A stretch of DNA of 60,000 nt, from assembly GCA_914767715.1 (NCBI GenBank), contig OU612068.1, forward strand, positions 27,964,001-28,024,000. The letters run 5' to 3'. A program made the translations under genes and the position numbers. The notes under the pieces are model-generated. The model was not told the DNA's origin, searched no databases, and saw only the letters and a program-made list of their open reading frames with translations. Positions 34,065 to 47,800 of the stretch are shown piece after piece. Positions within the stretch are counted from its first letter, which is position 1; every line of letters begins with the position of its first letter. Source of the DNA: Membranipora membranacea (taxonomy: Eukaryota; Bryozoa; Gymnolaemata; Cheilostomatida; Membraniporidae).

Positions 34065-37000
34065 CTATGACAACAGAAAAGGAAATAAGCTTTTTAGCAT
34101 ATACGCATACCAATGTACACCATCGAACATAGTGATATTGTGTTCGGCTAATGGTGATTGTGTGTATGGGGTCATGCTTTCCTGCAGAACATGAAATAAT
34201 CTGGCCGGAAACATTGCAAAATGACCCAGCCAGTGAGTGCTAACGGAAGCGTAGCATGAAGATAAAACGCCATTGACTATAATATTTCCTGAAAGCGTCA
34301 ACGGAGCAAAATATCCGCGCTTCAAGACTCTAGATATATCAATGACTTTTTGAAACACCAATGTTCCATTATGACTTTGAAAAATATAATGTTCCTCAGT
34401 CAAATCTTTGGCAAATATTGCTGAACTGTCTTTTGCGTTTTTTTTTAGACTAGCATATATAAGATGATAGTCTGTGAGAGTTATCTCACCATCTTCATGT
34501 ATTATTTTAGTGAATTGTATTTTACTGTTTATACTGCTATCTAGAAACATGATCACAGTGTCTCTAGTTGTCTCCCCTGTGTATGGGTCTGTAGTGAGCA
34601 CCGTATCTCCTATCCTCAGGTCTTGTATGACTTTTAAGGAGTTGTCTGCCATTGTGGCATAGGAGTCAGACGCAAAACATCCACTTGCGAATGATGACTC
34701 TGCAGCATCTGAAATATAATCAAAGAACTCAAACTTTGCTTGAAAACTCAACACTTTTTGATCAATAGGCAGTTAGTTACACACACACATGTTTAATAAA
34801 CCAAAGGTATCAGGATTACAGAGTATTTAGTTCTACTCATAAGATTGTTGTACAGTTTAGGTACCTAAACGGGTAAGAGTTAGCAACCGCTTGGGTACTT
34901 AGACTAGGTTCATTCTCGATATAGCTGTGAATCTTAGACAGTGGTAAGGTTGTCTTACCAGATTTTACTGAGGCGTGAATGTGATGTTTACTTTCGTATG
35001 ACACATAGTCAAATCCAGCTTCATATGCGAGTCTACCAAGTAGTGACAGCTTTCTCCTGTCTCTATCTGATGTTGTGATGTCAACAGCACGTCCCTCATA
35101 GTGTAGAGAGTCAGAGGCATGTGATCCGTCATCATCCCAAGCTTCCGTCACTCTCAGCTTAACTCCGGGCCACTGATTCATAACCATGATAGCCAGGCCA
35201 TCCAGCTTATCCTTGCATCTCTGTTAACCAAGAATAAAGGGTTTGTATAAGGTCAGTTGTCTTACTGTAAAAATTCATGATATTGAAGAACGTGGGTGGG
35301 GAAGGATGGTTTTGGCAATTAACTTTGCGTTTATGATGATGATGTGTAAAATTTTATATAGGCAAGCTGTGTGATGGATAAGAGGCTGCATCTTTTTTGA
35401 TGGCAATACATGATGACAGTGACTGATGCTGAAACAAATAATGTGCAGTATTTGTTTAACCCCCCATATGCACTTGTCTTATCTTAAATTTGTATTATCA
35501 TCCAATTGGTCAAAACAAAACACAATTTACTGAAGATCTTTGTAAACAAAAACCCAAGTTTGATTTTTATTTCACCCAAGTCATGATCGGAAATAAAAAA
35601 GCAAACACCCAGTTATCCTCATTCGAAACCATTACAACCCCACTGAAGTTAATAGTGTTTACCTTACTTCTGTGGATTTCAATTAACAATAGATATAATG
35701 TTGTTAAAATCCCTGAAGATATGAATTGATCACACCCCAGATTTAAGTCCCTGCAGCTGTTGCCCAAAGCAATTCACATCATCACGCACAGAACACAGAA
35801 ATATTATCTTTATTTATCACACAGTAAAAGTTAATATTTTATCAAGATTATACCCATATTCAGCATTTTTTGTGTTAATGCAGGGTGTCAAATAGATTGA
35901 CAGATATAAGAAATTAAAAAATGAATGAATTGTACTGGCTGACGTATGCGAGACATGCCAGTGGCCCGTCGTAATGATCACAAATTGTTCATACGCTGTT
36001 CTTTGACATGAATCATTAATTCTGACGGAAAACGACAGTTTTCGCTAGAGTCATCCCTTTCAGGAGACATGCATTTTCTTGTAGAGGTTGTTTGATAAGC
36101 AAAAGCTGTTGCAATAACAGAAAAATGTATGGCTCTCTATAGTATTGAAAATGAAGTAATTTTCCTTATTATACAATCATCTTGGCAAGAGGCAAGTCCA
36201 TGGGAGGCAACTCAGCGCTGCATAATCACATATAAAGCTTCAGTTTGCATAGTTATTCATGTTAGCTGCTATTATGTTTAAAGACGAAGACTTAGAAATA
36301 TGAAATGCTCTGATTGATTGTAGTATTTTACTCATCATGGGGGACCATCGCATGGACATGTTAATAATGTACAAGGCATTGGTTTTGCTAAAATTATTAC
36401 AGGTGATACAAGTGATATTACAGATAATTCATCTGCCCCTATACTGTCCCTATTCTATACTGTCTTGTTATCATACGGTAACCAATCTAATACGAAATAA
36501 CCAAATCTGAGGGTCCCTGTAATCAATATGTGTGGGCTTCCAGCTTCCAATTTCTTCCTCACAGGCAGAAAGCTTAATTTGTGCTGTTAAAAATTTGAAG
36601 CTTGCAAAGTTAGTTTGCGTTAAGTTTAAATTTGTGACAGCAGGATGAACTTTTATATGCAGACCAGTTTGGCAGTTTGGTAATCAAAGCATATCAATCA
36701 AAAGCAATGTAATTGACATAAACCTTCTGTTAGATTTACTTTAAAATGTCTGTTAATAGACTAATGCTGAGAACCATAGTTTCTGTACAGAGCATTGAAG
36801 GTAGTTTCATCAGAGACTATAGATATATCTATAGTCTCTGGTTTCATTGCAAAGCTCTGCAAAAATTGTTCACCATGTTTCCTATTTTGATTGGGCTAGT
36901 ACGTTAAAAAATAAATGACCTACAATTCTATATGGATTGCTATTGTGTGAATACAAGACAAGACATACTCAAAATATTATTAGGACACAGAGAGTTAGGT

Positions 37001-37543
37001 TGCGATCTAACCAGGATTTCCTATATTATATGTATAACAATGCATTGTATTTTTCCTTTATATCTTGAAATGTCAAGTCATTGAAAGACATCTACCAGCC
37101 ACAATAATGCACTAAATTAGGACCTAAAAATTTAAATTACTGCAATTGATCAATGTGACATCGAAATACAGCAAATTTCGACTTATTGTAAACTAATATT
37201 GCAATTGTTTGCTCATCTTGGTTTTATCATTATGCTTTCTCACCTTAGAGACGAATCGATCAGCCCCTGTGCCCTCCTCATCTTTGAACACGATGTCCAC
37301 ATTCTGACTCTCAGCTAAGTCCTGAAACTCGGGGCTATCTCTGTCAATCCTATCCTCAGTAGGGCCTGAGGCTCCTACAGATAGTTCCGACCTGTTCGGT
37401 AAATATTGTCCATAGAGAAGAGGTTCTCTGTTTGCTAGTCGCCCCGGACGCCCGCGCATTGAAGACATGCCACCGCCCAAACATCCGACAGCAGGTAGAG
37501 CCTCTCTGAGAAGCAGACACAGTATGAGTATGAGACGATCCAT
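34065..37543 (-). CDS. hh: Hedgehog signalling ligand (Hedge + Hint)
   Basis: Three exons (37244-37543, 34959-35220, 34065-34708) with the intron positions typical of animal hh genes; 401 residues. Signal peptide 1-20, with the presumptive palmitoylated Cys21. In the secreted Hedge domain, putative Ca2+ ligands (E89, E90, D95, E126, D129, D131) and Zn2+ ligands (H140, D147, H182) are all present, and [18 protein letters not shown] is near-identical to other Hedgehogs. Autoprocessing occurs at Gly197|Cys198-Phe199; the Hint domain keeps T266-D-Y-H269 and C339 (SSCYAS), so cholesterol transfer is expected. Oddities: the mature N-terminus reads CLGGG, not CGPGR; the basic Cardin-Weintraub cluster is weak; HIHCSV is HIHASV. 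Patched-binding ligand of a core developmental pathway. Confidence 0.97.
36811..36840. repeat. 30-bp perfect palindrome in hh intron 1
   Basis: The 30 bases equal their own reverse complement (CAGAGACTATAGATA then its complement). The 7-mer GTTTCAT occurs immediately on both sides as a direct repeat, as if duplicated on insertion. Confidence 0.85.
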
Positions 37544-40500
37544 TTGTAGTCTGAGAGAGACTTAATCCATAACAATCAAAAAAACAGTAAATAAAAAATT
37601 GTTCTTGAGATAGCGTTTGAGGTGGCAATGTGCTCAGCTGTAAACGTTAATCTTAGATTGGTTGAGTACCACTTGAAAATTGCCACAGAAAAATCAACAA
37701 ATTACTGGATTATCTAGCAAATCAAACTAAATGTTATGTCTGTGTGATTTTGAGATGTAGAGACTTTACTGCCAGGTGTCCTGTGTATACTAAAATGGTA
37801 AACAAACGTTCAAACCCCTCTTTATATACCGGCCTCCTGTCTTTGCGTGGTTAATTGAATACAATGGACTGTCATTGATTTTTTGTTGGTTTAAGACAAT
37901 TTTCTAGAACTCCATATGGGTCTAGCTTTGCGTGAGAATATAAGAACAAATTGTGATTATGATATATTTGGTAAACTCAGAATAAAGCAGCAAATTATAC
38001 CAATTAAAAAAAGAAAAGAAAATTTAACCATAGATTGCAGCCCATGTTCCAAGTTACAAGTATTACATTATATTCATTTCGTCATTGCATAATTGTAGCA
38101 TTTTTGTCATATGGTATCATGTCATGCAACCATAAACAAAAAAATACTTAAAATTTAATATTTGCATGTGTTATGTGTTCAAACGCACATAGTTTACACA
38201 TATTGGATGTGTACTCAGATAACTGAGGTATACCCGGCTATTACACAAGAGCAGATCTTCAGATGAAAGTATTGTTAGTACCAAGCAGTCTGTTGAATTA
38301 ATAATGCCACCAGATTAAAAAATGATCACAACTTTCTACATTTTAAAGTGTGTTTTTCATATGCCAAGCTATGCGAATGACATAAAAGGGTGGCGGAGAT
38401 CTCCTATCATAAGATTTTGTACCAATTTAGGGTGCAGCACGTCCGCTGAATCATGCACCATAGCACTTGTATTTTGCTTGCCTGTCAGCCTCCAAAACCG
38501 AGGAGATAATAAAAGATAATCAAATCATACACATGGGCAGATAATTTCACGTTATACCCCCACAAGCACATGCTGAATAATGACATTCTATTCATACCTC
38601 ACGCACCCAGGGACCAAAACTCAGCCTTTCATCTTATTGTCTCAGTTAATTGACTTACAATAACCAAATTAAGCACAGTTCACCTGCTTTCAAAGCCAAA
38701 AAATCTCACAGCTTTTCACATCCAATTTGAACCCCAGTTTGCTCTGTGAATCAAAGCTGTAATGCTGGAAGAAACCACCACCAACGAACAAAATACAAGA
38801 TGTGAAAAGCTCTTTATGGGCGAGGTCTAACTGCATATAATGAAGGCTTAGGTATCAAAGCTGCAATGTTTTGACAAAGATACCCAGCTATTTTTACCAT
38901 TTCTTTATCAGATGCATAATAGTAACTTACAGGCCATCTATAATAAGGTTATTAAACTAGATTAGGTATTCATTATGAAGAAATGCATTATGGGACACAT
39001 TTAATCCTCCCGCTGCTTTGAGAATCTGCATTTTGCCCTCATCTGCCAAGATTGCACTATCAAGAACCTTGTACATAAGTTCCTCGTTACTCCCAGCTGA
39101 TTCGATATTGATCTGAAATTCCTCGCCTGGTCATCATGTTCAGCCAGTCGCTGTGGGGTTCATGGAATATCAGCAGGAGAGTGACCGTTGCCTAATCGCT
39201 GCCAGCTTTGATTCACTGCCGCAGCCTGCCTATGCTTAGGAATACCTGATCACAATCACCGATCAATACTGATAGATGCAAGGCTCTGACTGAATATATT
39301 GATCGAATAACGCAGAGTTATTCCGTGCGCATTATTTTGTGCTAACTTAGACAATGCTTGTTAGAGAAGACTTACATGGGAGATAACAGGCTATGTACTA
39401 TTTTTAGGGGATGAACTTATACAATACTATTGCGAACTCCCCTCTTGTGACCACTATATAAATTGGTCGGAAGGCTATGCCTCCTTGTTGACTGTGGGTG
39501 ACAATCTTCCTGGGAAACACACCCCACGGGGTACACAAGTACACTGAGTATTGATATAGACATCACAAATTATGAGCAGACAATAGTAGAGTGACCGCAT
39601 GCTTAGAGGATACCCCCACTGATTGTAACGCAGTCATAGAATCAATAAGGTAAAGACCAGACACCGGCTGAGGATCTCAAACATTGTCACACGTCGGGCC
39701 GGGTGTATTTCACAATGGTACATCCAAGTATGGAAAATCTTATAAAACAACTGATATGACATAACCGATAAGCAGAGCAAAGTTCCTAAAAATGTTCGAA
39801 CATATCATCACAGAGTACGAATACATATCATTGCATATGCCATACCACCATGTGTACATATATTATTGTATTATTTTTATTGTATTGCTGAGAATTGTTA
39901 GCTGTCATAGTAATCTCAATTATCTTGATCGAAAGTTATATATAATTTAACCAAATGATTGTATTTGATTTTCGCTTCATATATGTTTTCAACTAGTGAG
40001 TCACCGTCTTCTTGTGTAGAGATTCTGATATTATAAACAATCTATATTGTCATTCATCAATCTTATTCTCAACTTTGCAATCCTCTAAACATGATGCATT
40101 ATCATCTTTCTCCTCCTTCCCCCAACCAAGATTTTGGCCAGGTAAGGGTTTTATTACAAAATGATATAATATATGATAATTTAGATGTTTGGAGTTTTCC
40201 ATCTAGACAACTGTACATCCTACATTCCATGAGAATTGGACCACATAGAAGCAATCCGGAGCAAATCATACATCCGGGAGCATAACTCTAAACATTTTCT
40301 GGTAGCTGCTTTTCAACTGCGCTGCCGATAATATACATAATACACAATGCAGCTCAACCACAATATTTCAGAAATATTCAATACTTTATTGTAAGTTTAA
40401 TAATACCCATTCAAACATGCCTCATTCGTAGTAAACTCCTTGTATTGTACATAATACGCTAGAAACTATCCAAACAATGTAATACTGAGTGGAAAAACAG

Positions 40501-40776
40501 ACTAGGCAGCATTGCTACATGGATTATGAATTATTGTGTCAGATTGGCTGGTAGATTATGTCAGTTGAGGACAGATCATCTTGTCTTGTTTATATGTATC
40601 TGCTCTGAGTGACAACTTATACTGACCATTGAGCTGTCAACACTACACACAGAAGCTGTCAGCTTATACAACCAAATATAATTGAGAACATTAACTAGGG
40701 GTATATTCATGTTCTCTCACAAGGAAATACTCAACTGGGACAATACAGTTGGTTCAGCAGGAGAAACATAACAGTG
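37544..40776. other. 3.2-kb non-coding stretch between hh and PRODH (divergent)
   Basis: Head-to-head spacer that must hold both promoters and possibly hh enhancers. No TATA box was seen close to either start codon; a TATATAAA occurs near 39460 on the plus strand with no obvious gene. Apart from a doubtful ORF at 38957-39130 I see no coding sequence. Confidence 0.5.
38957..39130 (-). other. Orphan exon-like ORF, doubtful
   Basis: A 57-codon open frame ending in TAG, with TGA stops just upstream and an acceptor-like TTTCAG at 39113-39118. The predicted peptide (SNEELMYKVLDSAILADEGK and onward) looks helical and protein-like, but no matching upstream exon or start was found. It could be a terminal exon of an unmapped gene, a fossil exon, or chance. 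Confidence 0.2.
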
Positions 40777-43700
40777 ATGTTCCGCAGAGGTATCGCACCT
40801 GCACTGTCCACATGGCAAAGTTTTTCAGGACATTCAATGCAGCATAATCAAAGCTTGAAAGCTTGCCAATTCAACACTCGCAAATCTATAGCAACGCAAA
40901 GGGATATAAAAACTGCCATTAGCAAGGTGGACACATCATTCACTGACGCTGCTGGGACAGTATTCAGGTGTAAGACTCGCGAGGAACTCAGGAGGGCTTT
41001 GTCTGTGCTATGGCTCTGCTCATTCGAGACACTCATCAAAAACAACCAGAGGGTGAGTCAAATATCAATACAAGAGTGAAAATAATATGATGGCAAATAT
41101 TCTCTGTACCAGTCATGTGCACCTGCAATATGGCCTGTTAACATCTCCATAATCTATTCACAGCATTATTTGAAACACGTATTCTAAAAATCACTGTTGC
41201 AGCTGTTAGGCCTCTCACGGCGAATTCTGGGAGTAAAGCTTCATCAGCAACTGATGGATAAAACGTTCTACGGACAGTTTGTGATTGGGAGAGAAGAGAG
41301 GACTGTGAAGCCAATAATTCAGAGATATCTGCAGGATGGGGTCGGACCGATTTTGTACTACGCACTGGAAGAGGATAAATCACCAAATAAAAGGTAAGAT
41401 TAATCTGACACCACATCACGTCACGTCACTTGAACACCCTGAGCGCTATTTTTTAGTTTAGACTATAATCACAGTATCTACTATCTATGCTGTAAAGGAG
41501 CTAAGCTCTGCTTCATTGGGGGGGGGGGGGTGGTTATTCATTCAAGAGGACTTGTGCCTGATTCCGGCAGCATGAACAGAGCACAAGCTACAATTGCTTC
41601 TATACCCCAAATAAGTCCTCTGGTCATGAAGACAGCATGGCAACGCCACAACTCCTGCCGAATAATAAATCAATTCATCTTCCCACACGTTAGTTGGCCA
41701 TTAGTGAACAACCTCCCTCTTGCATATGTTGTTTCCGTGCACAAACTAATGACCACTGTTTGTTCTGTAGTTTGAGTAATGATCCATTCTATGAGGCCAA
41801 CGTTGCGTCATTCATAGAAGCTATAGACATAACTGCTGCCGCTACAGGAGGTGGAGGATATATTGCTGTCAAGCCGACAGCGCTCTGCTCTCCTGATCTC
41901 TGGGTAAGTTAGGCTGAACCATAGATATTTAGACACATTGGCTGAAGGCTAATTAACTAATTGACCTTATTTTGATCGGTTCAGGTAAGATGCTAGGGGA
42001 CACCAATTGTGCAGTCTGTTGATTAGACAACTTCTGTGAACTAAATTAATTTACCGTATTGCCCTAGAAGTGTGTCATGTTACCTACTGTTCTGCACCAT
42101 ACTACTATTCTAACCCAGACTTTTTTAGAATATTCTCTTGAAGTTTCTTCTTATTTCTGTATCTCTAGGTTAGGATGACAGATATCATTTTACAACGGAC
42201 CAAAAATATCCCAGCAGAAGCGTATCATGAGAAGTCTGATCTAGTCAATCATCCAATAACTACAGGAGGAGACAACAACACAAGTCTGAGTGAGGAGGAG
42301 ATAATAGAACTGGGAAAGCTTACACACAGAGCATCACAACTTATACGGGTATGTTACCTACATTAAAACATGTAAAATTTAAAAACAATTTGTCTTTGGG
42401 TGGATATGATTCGTAGCCAAACTTCGAAATTTAGATAATAAAATTGGTCAAATAGAAATTACAAAGAATGAATATATCACGTGAGTTTGTGAATACTATT
42501 ATAGCATGGTGCTGACAAAAAAGTGAAAATATTCATCGATGCTGAGCAGACATACTTTCAACCAGCAATACAGAGAATTATGGGAGTCGAGATGATGAAT
42601 CGCTTTAACAGAGATAATGTGAATGTTTTAGTCACTTATCAAACCTATCTCAAGGTAATTTATTTAGAAATCTGCAACATAAGCTACAATCAATCAACAA
42701 CAATAAATATTCTCTTATTTTGTTTACTTACACTTTTTTATTGAGGTTTCCATATAAGTATGTGATAAACTTAAGAAAACTTTCCTTATATTTCCGGAAC
42801 CATCACCGCAAGAACATTGAGGGCCAACTATTTGGTATATCCTTTACAAGTTACCTGCCTACATAACGCCAGATTTAACTCTTTTACTCTTTTTTAAGGG
42901 GGCAGACATGAATTTGGCGAGAGATATGAGTTACTGTAAAAGAGAAGGTATTAAGTTCGGAGCTCGGACAGTTAGAGGTGCTTACCTAGATCAGGAGAGA
43001 AATCTAGCAAAACAGCATGGTGAGTAGAAGCGTGAATATCCTCAGTAATAAAAATAATCTACTATGACAGACAGACTTACTCACATGCAATGCAATGTGG
43101 CGAGAAACAATTTAAAGAATATAGTGGAAAGGTGTCTACAAACAAAGATTAATGGGACAACTCTCAACCCAGAGTCAGTCGCTCACTAAATTCCGTCAGA
43201 ACTCTCAAAATCACTTAAATTGACATAGATTTCAAATTATGGTGACTCTCTTCATTGAGTACAGGTTATAAAGACCCGACAAATCCGAATTTTGAAGCAA
43301 CAACAGCCATGTACCATCAAACATGTGAGAAAATCATCAGAGAGATCATTGACAGAGGTGAGGGTCAGCTGGAGGTCATGTTTGCTACACACAATGAGGA
43401 TACGCTGCGACACTTATTCAACAGGTATATTGTCAGTTTAAGCATCATTTGCTCACAGAGACCTGGCATTAGCTATAGTTTGATTTGATATGAGTAGCAA
43501 CACCAACAGCAAATGACAAACCTTTCGAGTGTCAGAAGGTAACTTAATTCCGCTAATGAAATGAAATAGACTGCCAATAAAAGTAAAAGGAAAAGAAATG
43601 ATATGTATCACTCATTGCACATGTATCTATTACAAGCTGATGTGTTATGTTTCCTCAAGTTGTATGCTCTGTATGTGATTGATACTATTTCAGGCTGCAA

Positions 43701-44335
43701 GATGAAGTTTTACCACCCAATGCCATCTGCTTCGGACAAATTTATGGAATGTGTGATCATATCACTTTTCACTTAGGTAAGCTTTATTGCCAAGCTTCCC
43801 GTTCACATCATGCTGGGGTGAATATTACAATTTCTTTTCAATGGCATAATAATATTCTCTAATCCTCAAAAGCTGGCAAGTTTTTACCCTCCAGTGTGAT
43901 GACAGAGGGATGTCCTAAAGTAGAGGTTTCAAGACTTTTAATTAGAGCGTGTTTTATTGAGGGTTCCATATAAGAATGTTAAATGGAAACCTCCGGAGAT
44001 GCCATCTAAGGTGGAAATGTGAAATCGTTTACCCATCAGTGTATTAGACTTTCCCTTACCAACTGACCAATAGGAACAAACTTGCTAGAAACTTAAAGAA
44101 AGTTTACAAGGAAAACTCCTAAAAAGACATAAGATATCCCACACTATAAACACAATACCCCTTTTTCCCAGGGCAATGTGATGTACCCGTCTATAAGAGT
44201 ATGCCCTATGGCCCTATAGAGCTAGTGACATCATACCTCGGGAGGAGAGCTATTGAGAACAGAGGAGTGCTGGAGAAAGTTAAGAAGGAACGAAAACTCT
44301 TAGCGAAGGAATTGAAATCTAGGAGATCTGCATAG
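40777..44335 (+). CDS. PRODH: Proline dehydrogenase, mitochondrial
   Basis: Nine exons in phase: 40777-41052, 41203-41393, 41771-41903, 42169-42348, 42505-42654, 42899-43019, 43265-43424, 43694-43776, 44172-44335. They encode 485 residues. The enzyme oxidises proline to pyrroline-5-carboxylate with FAD at the mitochondrial inner membrane. Signatures: KTFYGQFVIGRE, YYALEED, IFIDAEQTYFQPAI, VRGAYL, MFATHNEDT, GQIYGMCDHITFHLG and YGPIELVTSYLGRRAIENR, covering the TIM-barrel and the C-terminal substrate-binding helix with its RR pair. The first 40 or so residues are Arg/Ser-rich without acidic residues, as in a mitochondrial presequence. Exon 3 has an in-frame alternative acceptor at 41705. It lacks the long insertion of vertebrate PRODH. 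Convergent with the coiled-coil gene 470 bp away. Confidence 0.96.
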
Positions 44336-44805
44336 TCACATAAGGCAGTTCTAGATTTACATTTTGATGTCACCAGTACGTTAAAAGAGAAAGGATAATT
44401 TAATCTTTGACTGCGAACAATTTTTTCTCTGTCAAGAGTGCCTGAATGTACGAATGTTGTCTTACCCTAACCAGACCAGTCATAAACTAGCCTTCAGTAG
44501 TAGGGACAGTTCTGTGTGTTGAAGCACCAACTTTGAAGGGGGTCAGACCTAACTATTGGTAGCAGTCAGCAGATATCAATTTCAAGTGATTCTGATAATT
44601 TATACATTTTAGTACATTTATGCAATACATTACACGTAACAGTGAACAAATACTTTGGTCATTGAACGGAAAAAGAAAAAAATGTACATGTATAGACAAA
44701 ATCAAAACAAACCAAACTCAAACAAAAAGTTTTCACTGTTAAATGAAGAGAATAAATTCTAAAAGAACATAACTTCTGAAGAACTAAAATTCAAAACAAA
44801 TAAGT
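44336..44805. other. Short spacer between convergent genes
   Basis: Tail-to-tail gap of 470 bp that must contain both 3' UTRs. I found no canonical AATAAA for either gene here, so variant signals are likely. Confidence 0.4.
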
Positions 44806-47800
44806 TCATCGGCGTTGTTTCTTCTTTTTAGGGGTGGGTGTACCTCCCTGACTAGAACTGCGAGTTAATTTTTTATTACCGGGACTGGGTTTTTGTGATG
44901 ATTTGAGATGAGGCTCATGTTGTTTCAGTCTTGGAGGACGAGTGATCAGTACATGACTGGATGTTGTCATCTGTTTCTTAGCGTAGACTTTGAGCATATT
45001 TTTGAGGTGAGCTCTCATTTCGTTGATTTCTCTTTCTCTCATATCTAACAGCCTTACTCCTTCTTCTCCCATCTTACGGATCTGCTCTCTCAGTCTCTTT
45101 ATTTCCTGTTGTGAGGGATAAAACCAACTCATGACCCAGATTTCAATAGCTGCCTATAATTTTGTATCTGATAGCCTTTGAAATGATCAGCCCATGGCTA
45201 AGCTATTAAGGTAATTGATAAAGGTAAATTATAGATTTGTCGACGGGAAGATGACATGAGTATTTCTAATTGTGAAACTTGAGGTAAGCTCTTTGCAGTC
45301 AATCTAACCACCCTGGTCTCAGCAAACAATAAGCAGGATAAAACTTAAAACTACCTGTGATCTCTCCTGGAGTTTATGTTTGAATGTAGCCTCTGCCTCA
45401 TCTAAGCACTTGTCGTATTCCTTGAGTTTACTGAAGAGATCGGAGATTGTCTGCTCTTTCTCCTGTACTACCATGTGAAGGTGTTGACTCATCTCTCCTC
45501 TGTCCTTTGCTATTTTCTCTACCTGTAATAACAATAATGCATAACTTTTTGGGCTACTAACTGGTCTAATGGAGTCAGATAAGGGACATAAAACACGACC
45601 GCAATATCTGCCAATGAAGGAAAGACATGCTAGTACAATAAAGACCTCAGATTGCGGGGGTTGAAACTGACAAGCTGTGTAAGTTATGTGGTAGTATTAG
45701 TATTGAACATTGACTCGAATTATCTTCTATCAGGAAAAGCGTCTGATAACTTGCAAAGGAATATTTGAGACTTGTGAAACGACTGTGAGATATCCACATA
45801 AATTATTTATTTGTTTAAAGAGGTTTTCTGGAAAGTTTACAGATAACAGAGTAGTTAAAAGTAATTTGTTGACCTCTAATAATATAATATCTGTTATTAT
45901 ATTGCAGACTTTATATGATATTATTGATGATATATTGTTACATAGATAGGACAAATATTGTCGTTTCTTACCTTGGAGTATAAGTCCCTGATATGATTAT
46001 CTTTGATAGCGATAGTCTCGTTATGTTCCATCTTTAATCCCTCGATACGATCCTCCATCTCCAGACTCAGCCTATCTACCATCTCCTCATACTCTACCTT
46101 ATCTGACTTACACGCTTCATACTCTGAGTACAGCTTATCTATATCAGCCTGCCACTGATCCTGAGTAAGGGGAATATAAAAATTCAAACATCTGTCAAAC
46201 ATGAAACATTACCGATATATTGGTACTAAAATTAGTATTCGACCAAATATAACAGCTGTACTATTTTATGGGAAAAGATAATAAAGTACTGTGACATACA
46301 TTGTTTTGGTTGACACTCATCTGTTCTGTTCTCAAAGTCACAGTAAAGGACAAGCCATTGAATTAAACAAGGAAAGTTAGACAGATCAGAGGACAGAGAG
46401 CATTGATATAATTGACGCTATGAAGACAACTGCTGAATCGCCCAATGCATAGTTTACTGCTACCAAATTCTTTGCTTCTATTATATTTTTACCCAGAAAG
46501 ATGTGAATAGAGCAGAATATTATTCGTTTCACACTGAGGTCACAAGCAATAAAAAGTATAGATTAAACAATGAATCTAACGGCTCACTTACCTTGAGCAT
46601 AAGTAGTTCAGCCCTGTCCTGCTCTAGAGAGAATATTTTCTTCTTTAGCTCTGAGATGGACGAGCCGCCACTTTTAGCATCCTGCATTAACTTTTCTAAT
46701 TCCTGTCTCATATTTCCAATCTCATTATCTTTGATCGCAATAAGATGAGCTCTATCAGTGGTGAACTGCTCCATCTGTGTGAGATTCAAAAATATGTCGA
46801 AGTCAAAAACCAAAAGAAATCCATTATCATATCCAAATGGTTGGGTTTTTCTCTTGTTAAAATGACAGGACAATTCCCGATTGTGATATTTTTTCTTTGT
46901 TTTCGGAAAAGTCCCAAAAAACAAAAAGGAAAAAAGGAAAGCTTAAGAATGAAGATAATTTAAAATGAAGATAGATTTAGGAACAGTTTAAGTGGGCCTG
47001 GATGAAACAGTACATTCTATCCATCTAACTGTATAGATTCATAATACATGTCTAGGATGGAGAGGATCCATTGTCACTTACTTTCTGTTTATACTCTTGT
47101 TGTATAGCGGCCACTTCCTGATTCTTATTGGCGTGTAGCCTGGCTGATTCTACCTCCATTCTCTCGAGATCTGCCGTTAGTTTTCTGATCTCCGCCTGTT
47201 TCTCCTGCACAGTGACCTGGCTATCTGAGAGTATAGAGTTACGTTCCTCTCTGAGCAGAGCCTGCTCCTGTCTCAGTCTGTCTATCTCACATTCCTTCTC
47301 TTTGTTAGTAGTATGTAAGTGTGCACTCATATCTCCTACAAACAAAGCGACCCATCAGGTATTAGCTATCATATCATAGAGTGATTTATTAAAAATATTG
47401 AAAAAAAACTATGATCTACCAACTCTTCATCAAAACCATTTGTCAAATACAAACTCATTCCAAGATTTCCCAAAGATTTGAAAAAGACTATAATAGTCTG
47501 TAAGATGCTGTATACCCAGTAAACACGAGATGTGGTAAAATGAAGTTAGTTAGATGACAGCCAGATACAACCACAGAATACCAAGACCAGAAAGGTATTA
47601 CATTATACATGTAGCACTTCATTAAAATGCACAATTTCCTTTCCTTCTAATTTGGAATCATCGATTTTGAAAAGATAAAAACAGTTTTTTAAATCTTTAC
47701 TCATGGTACCTATTTCAGAGTACAGTCTCCTCATTTCTTCTTCTTTGAGTTTCATTGTGGTTTCATTTTGTTCTAATATATCCATATGCTGCCTCTGCAG

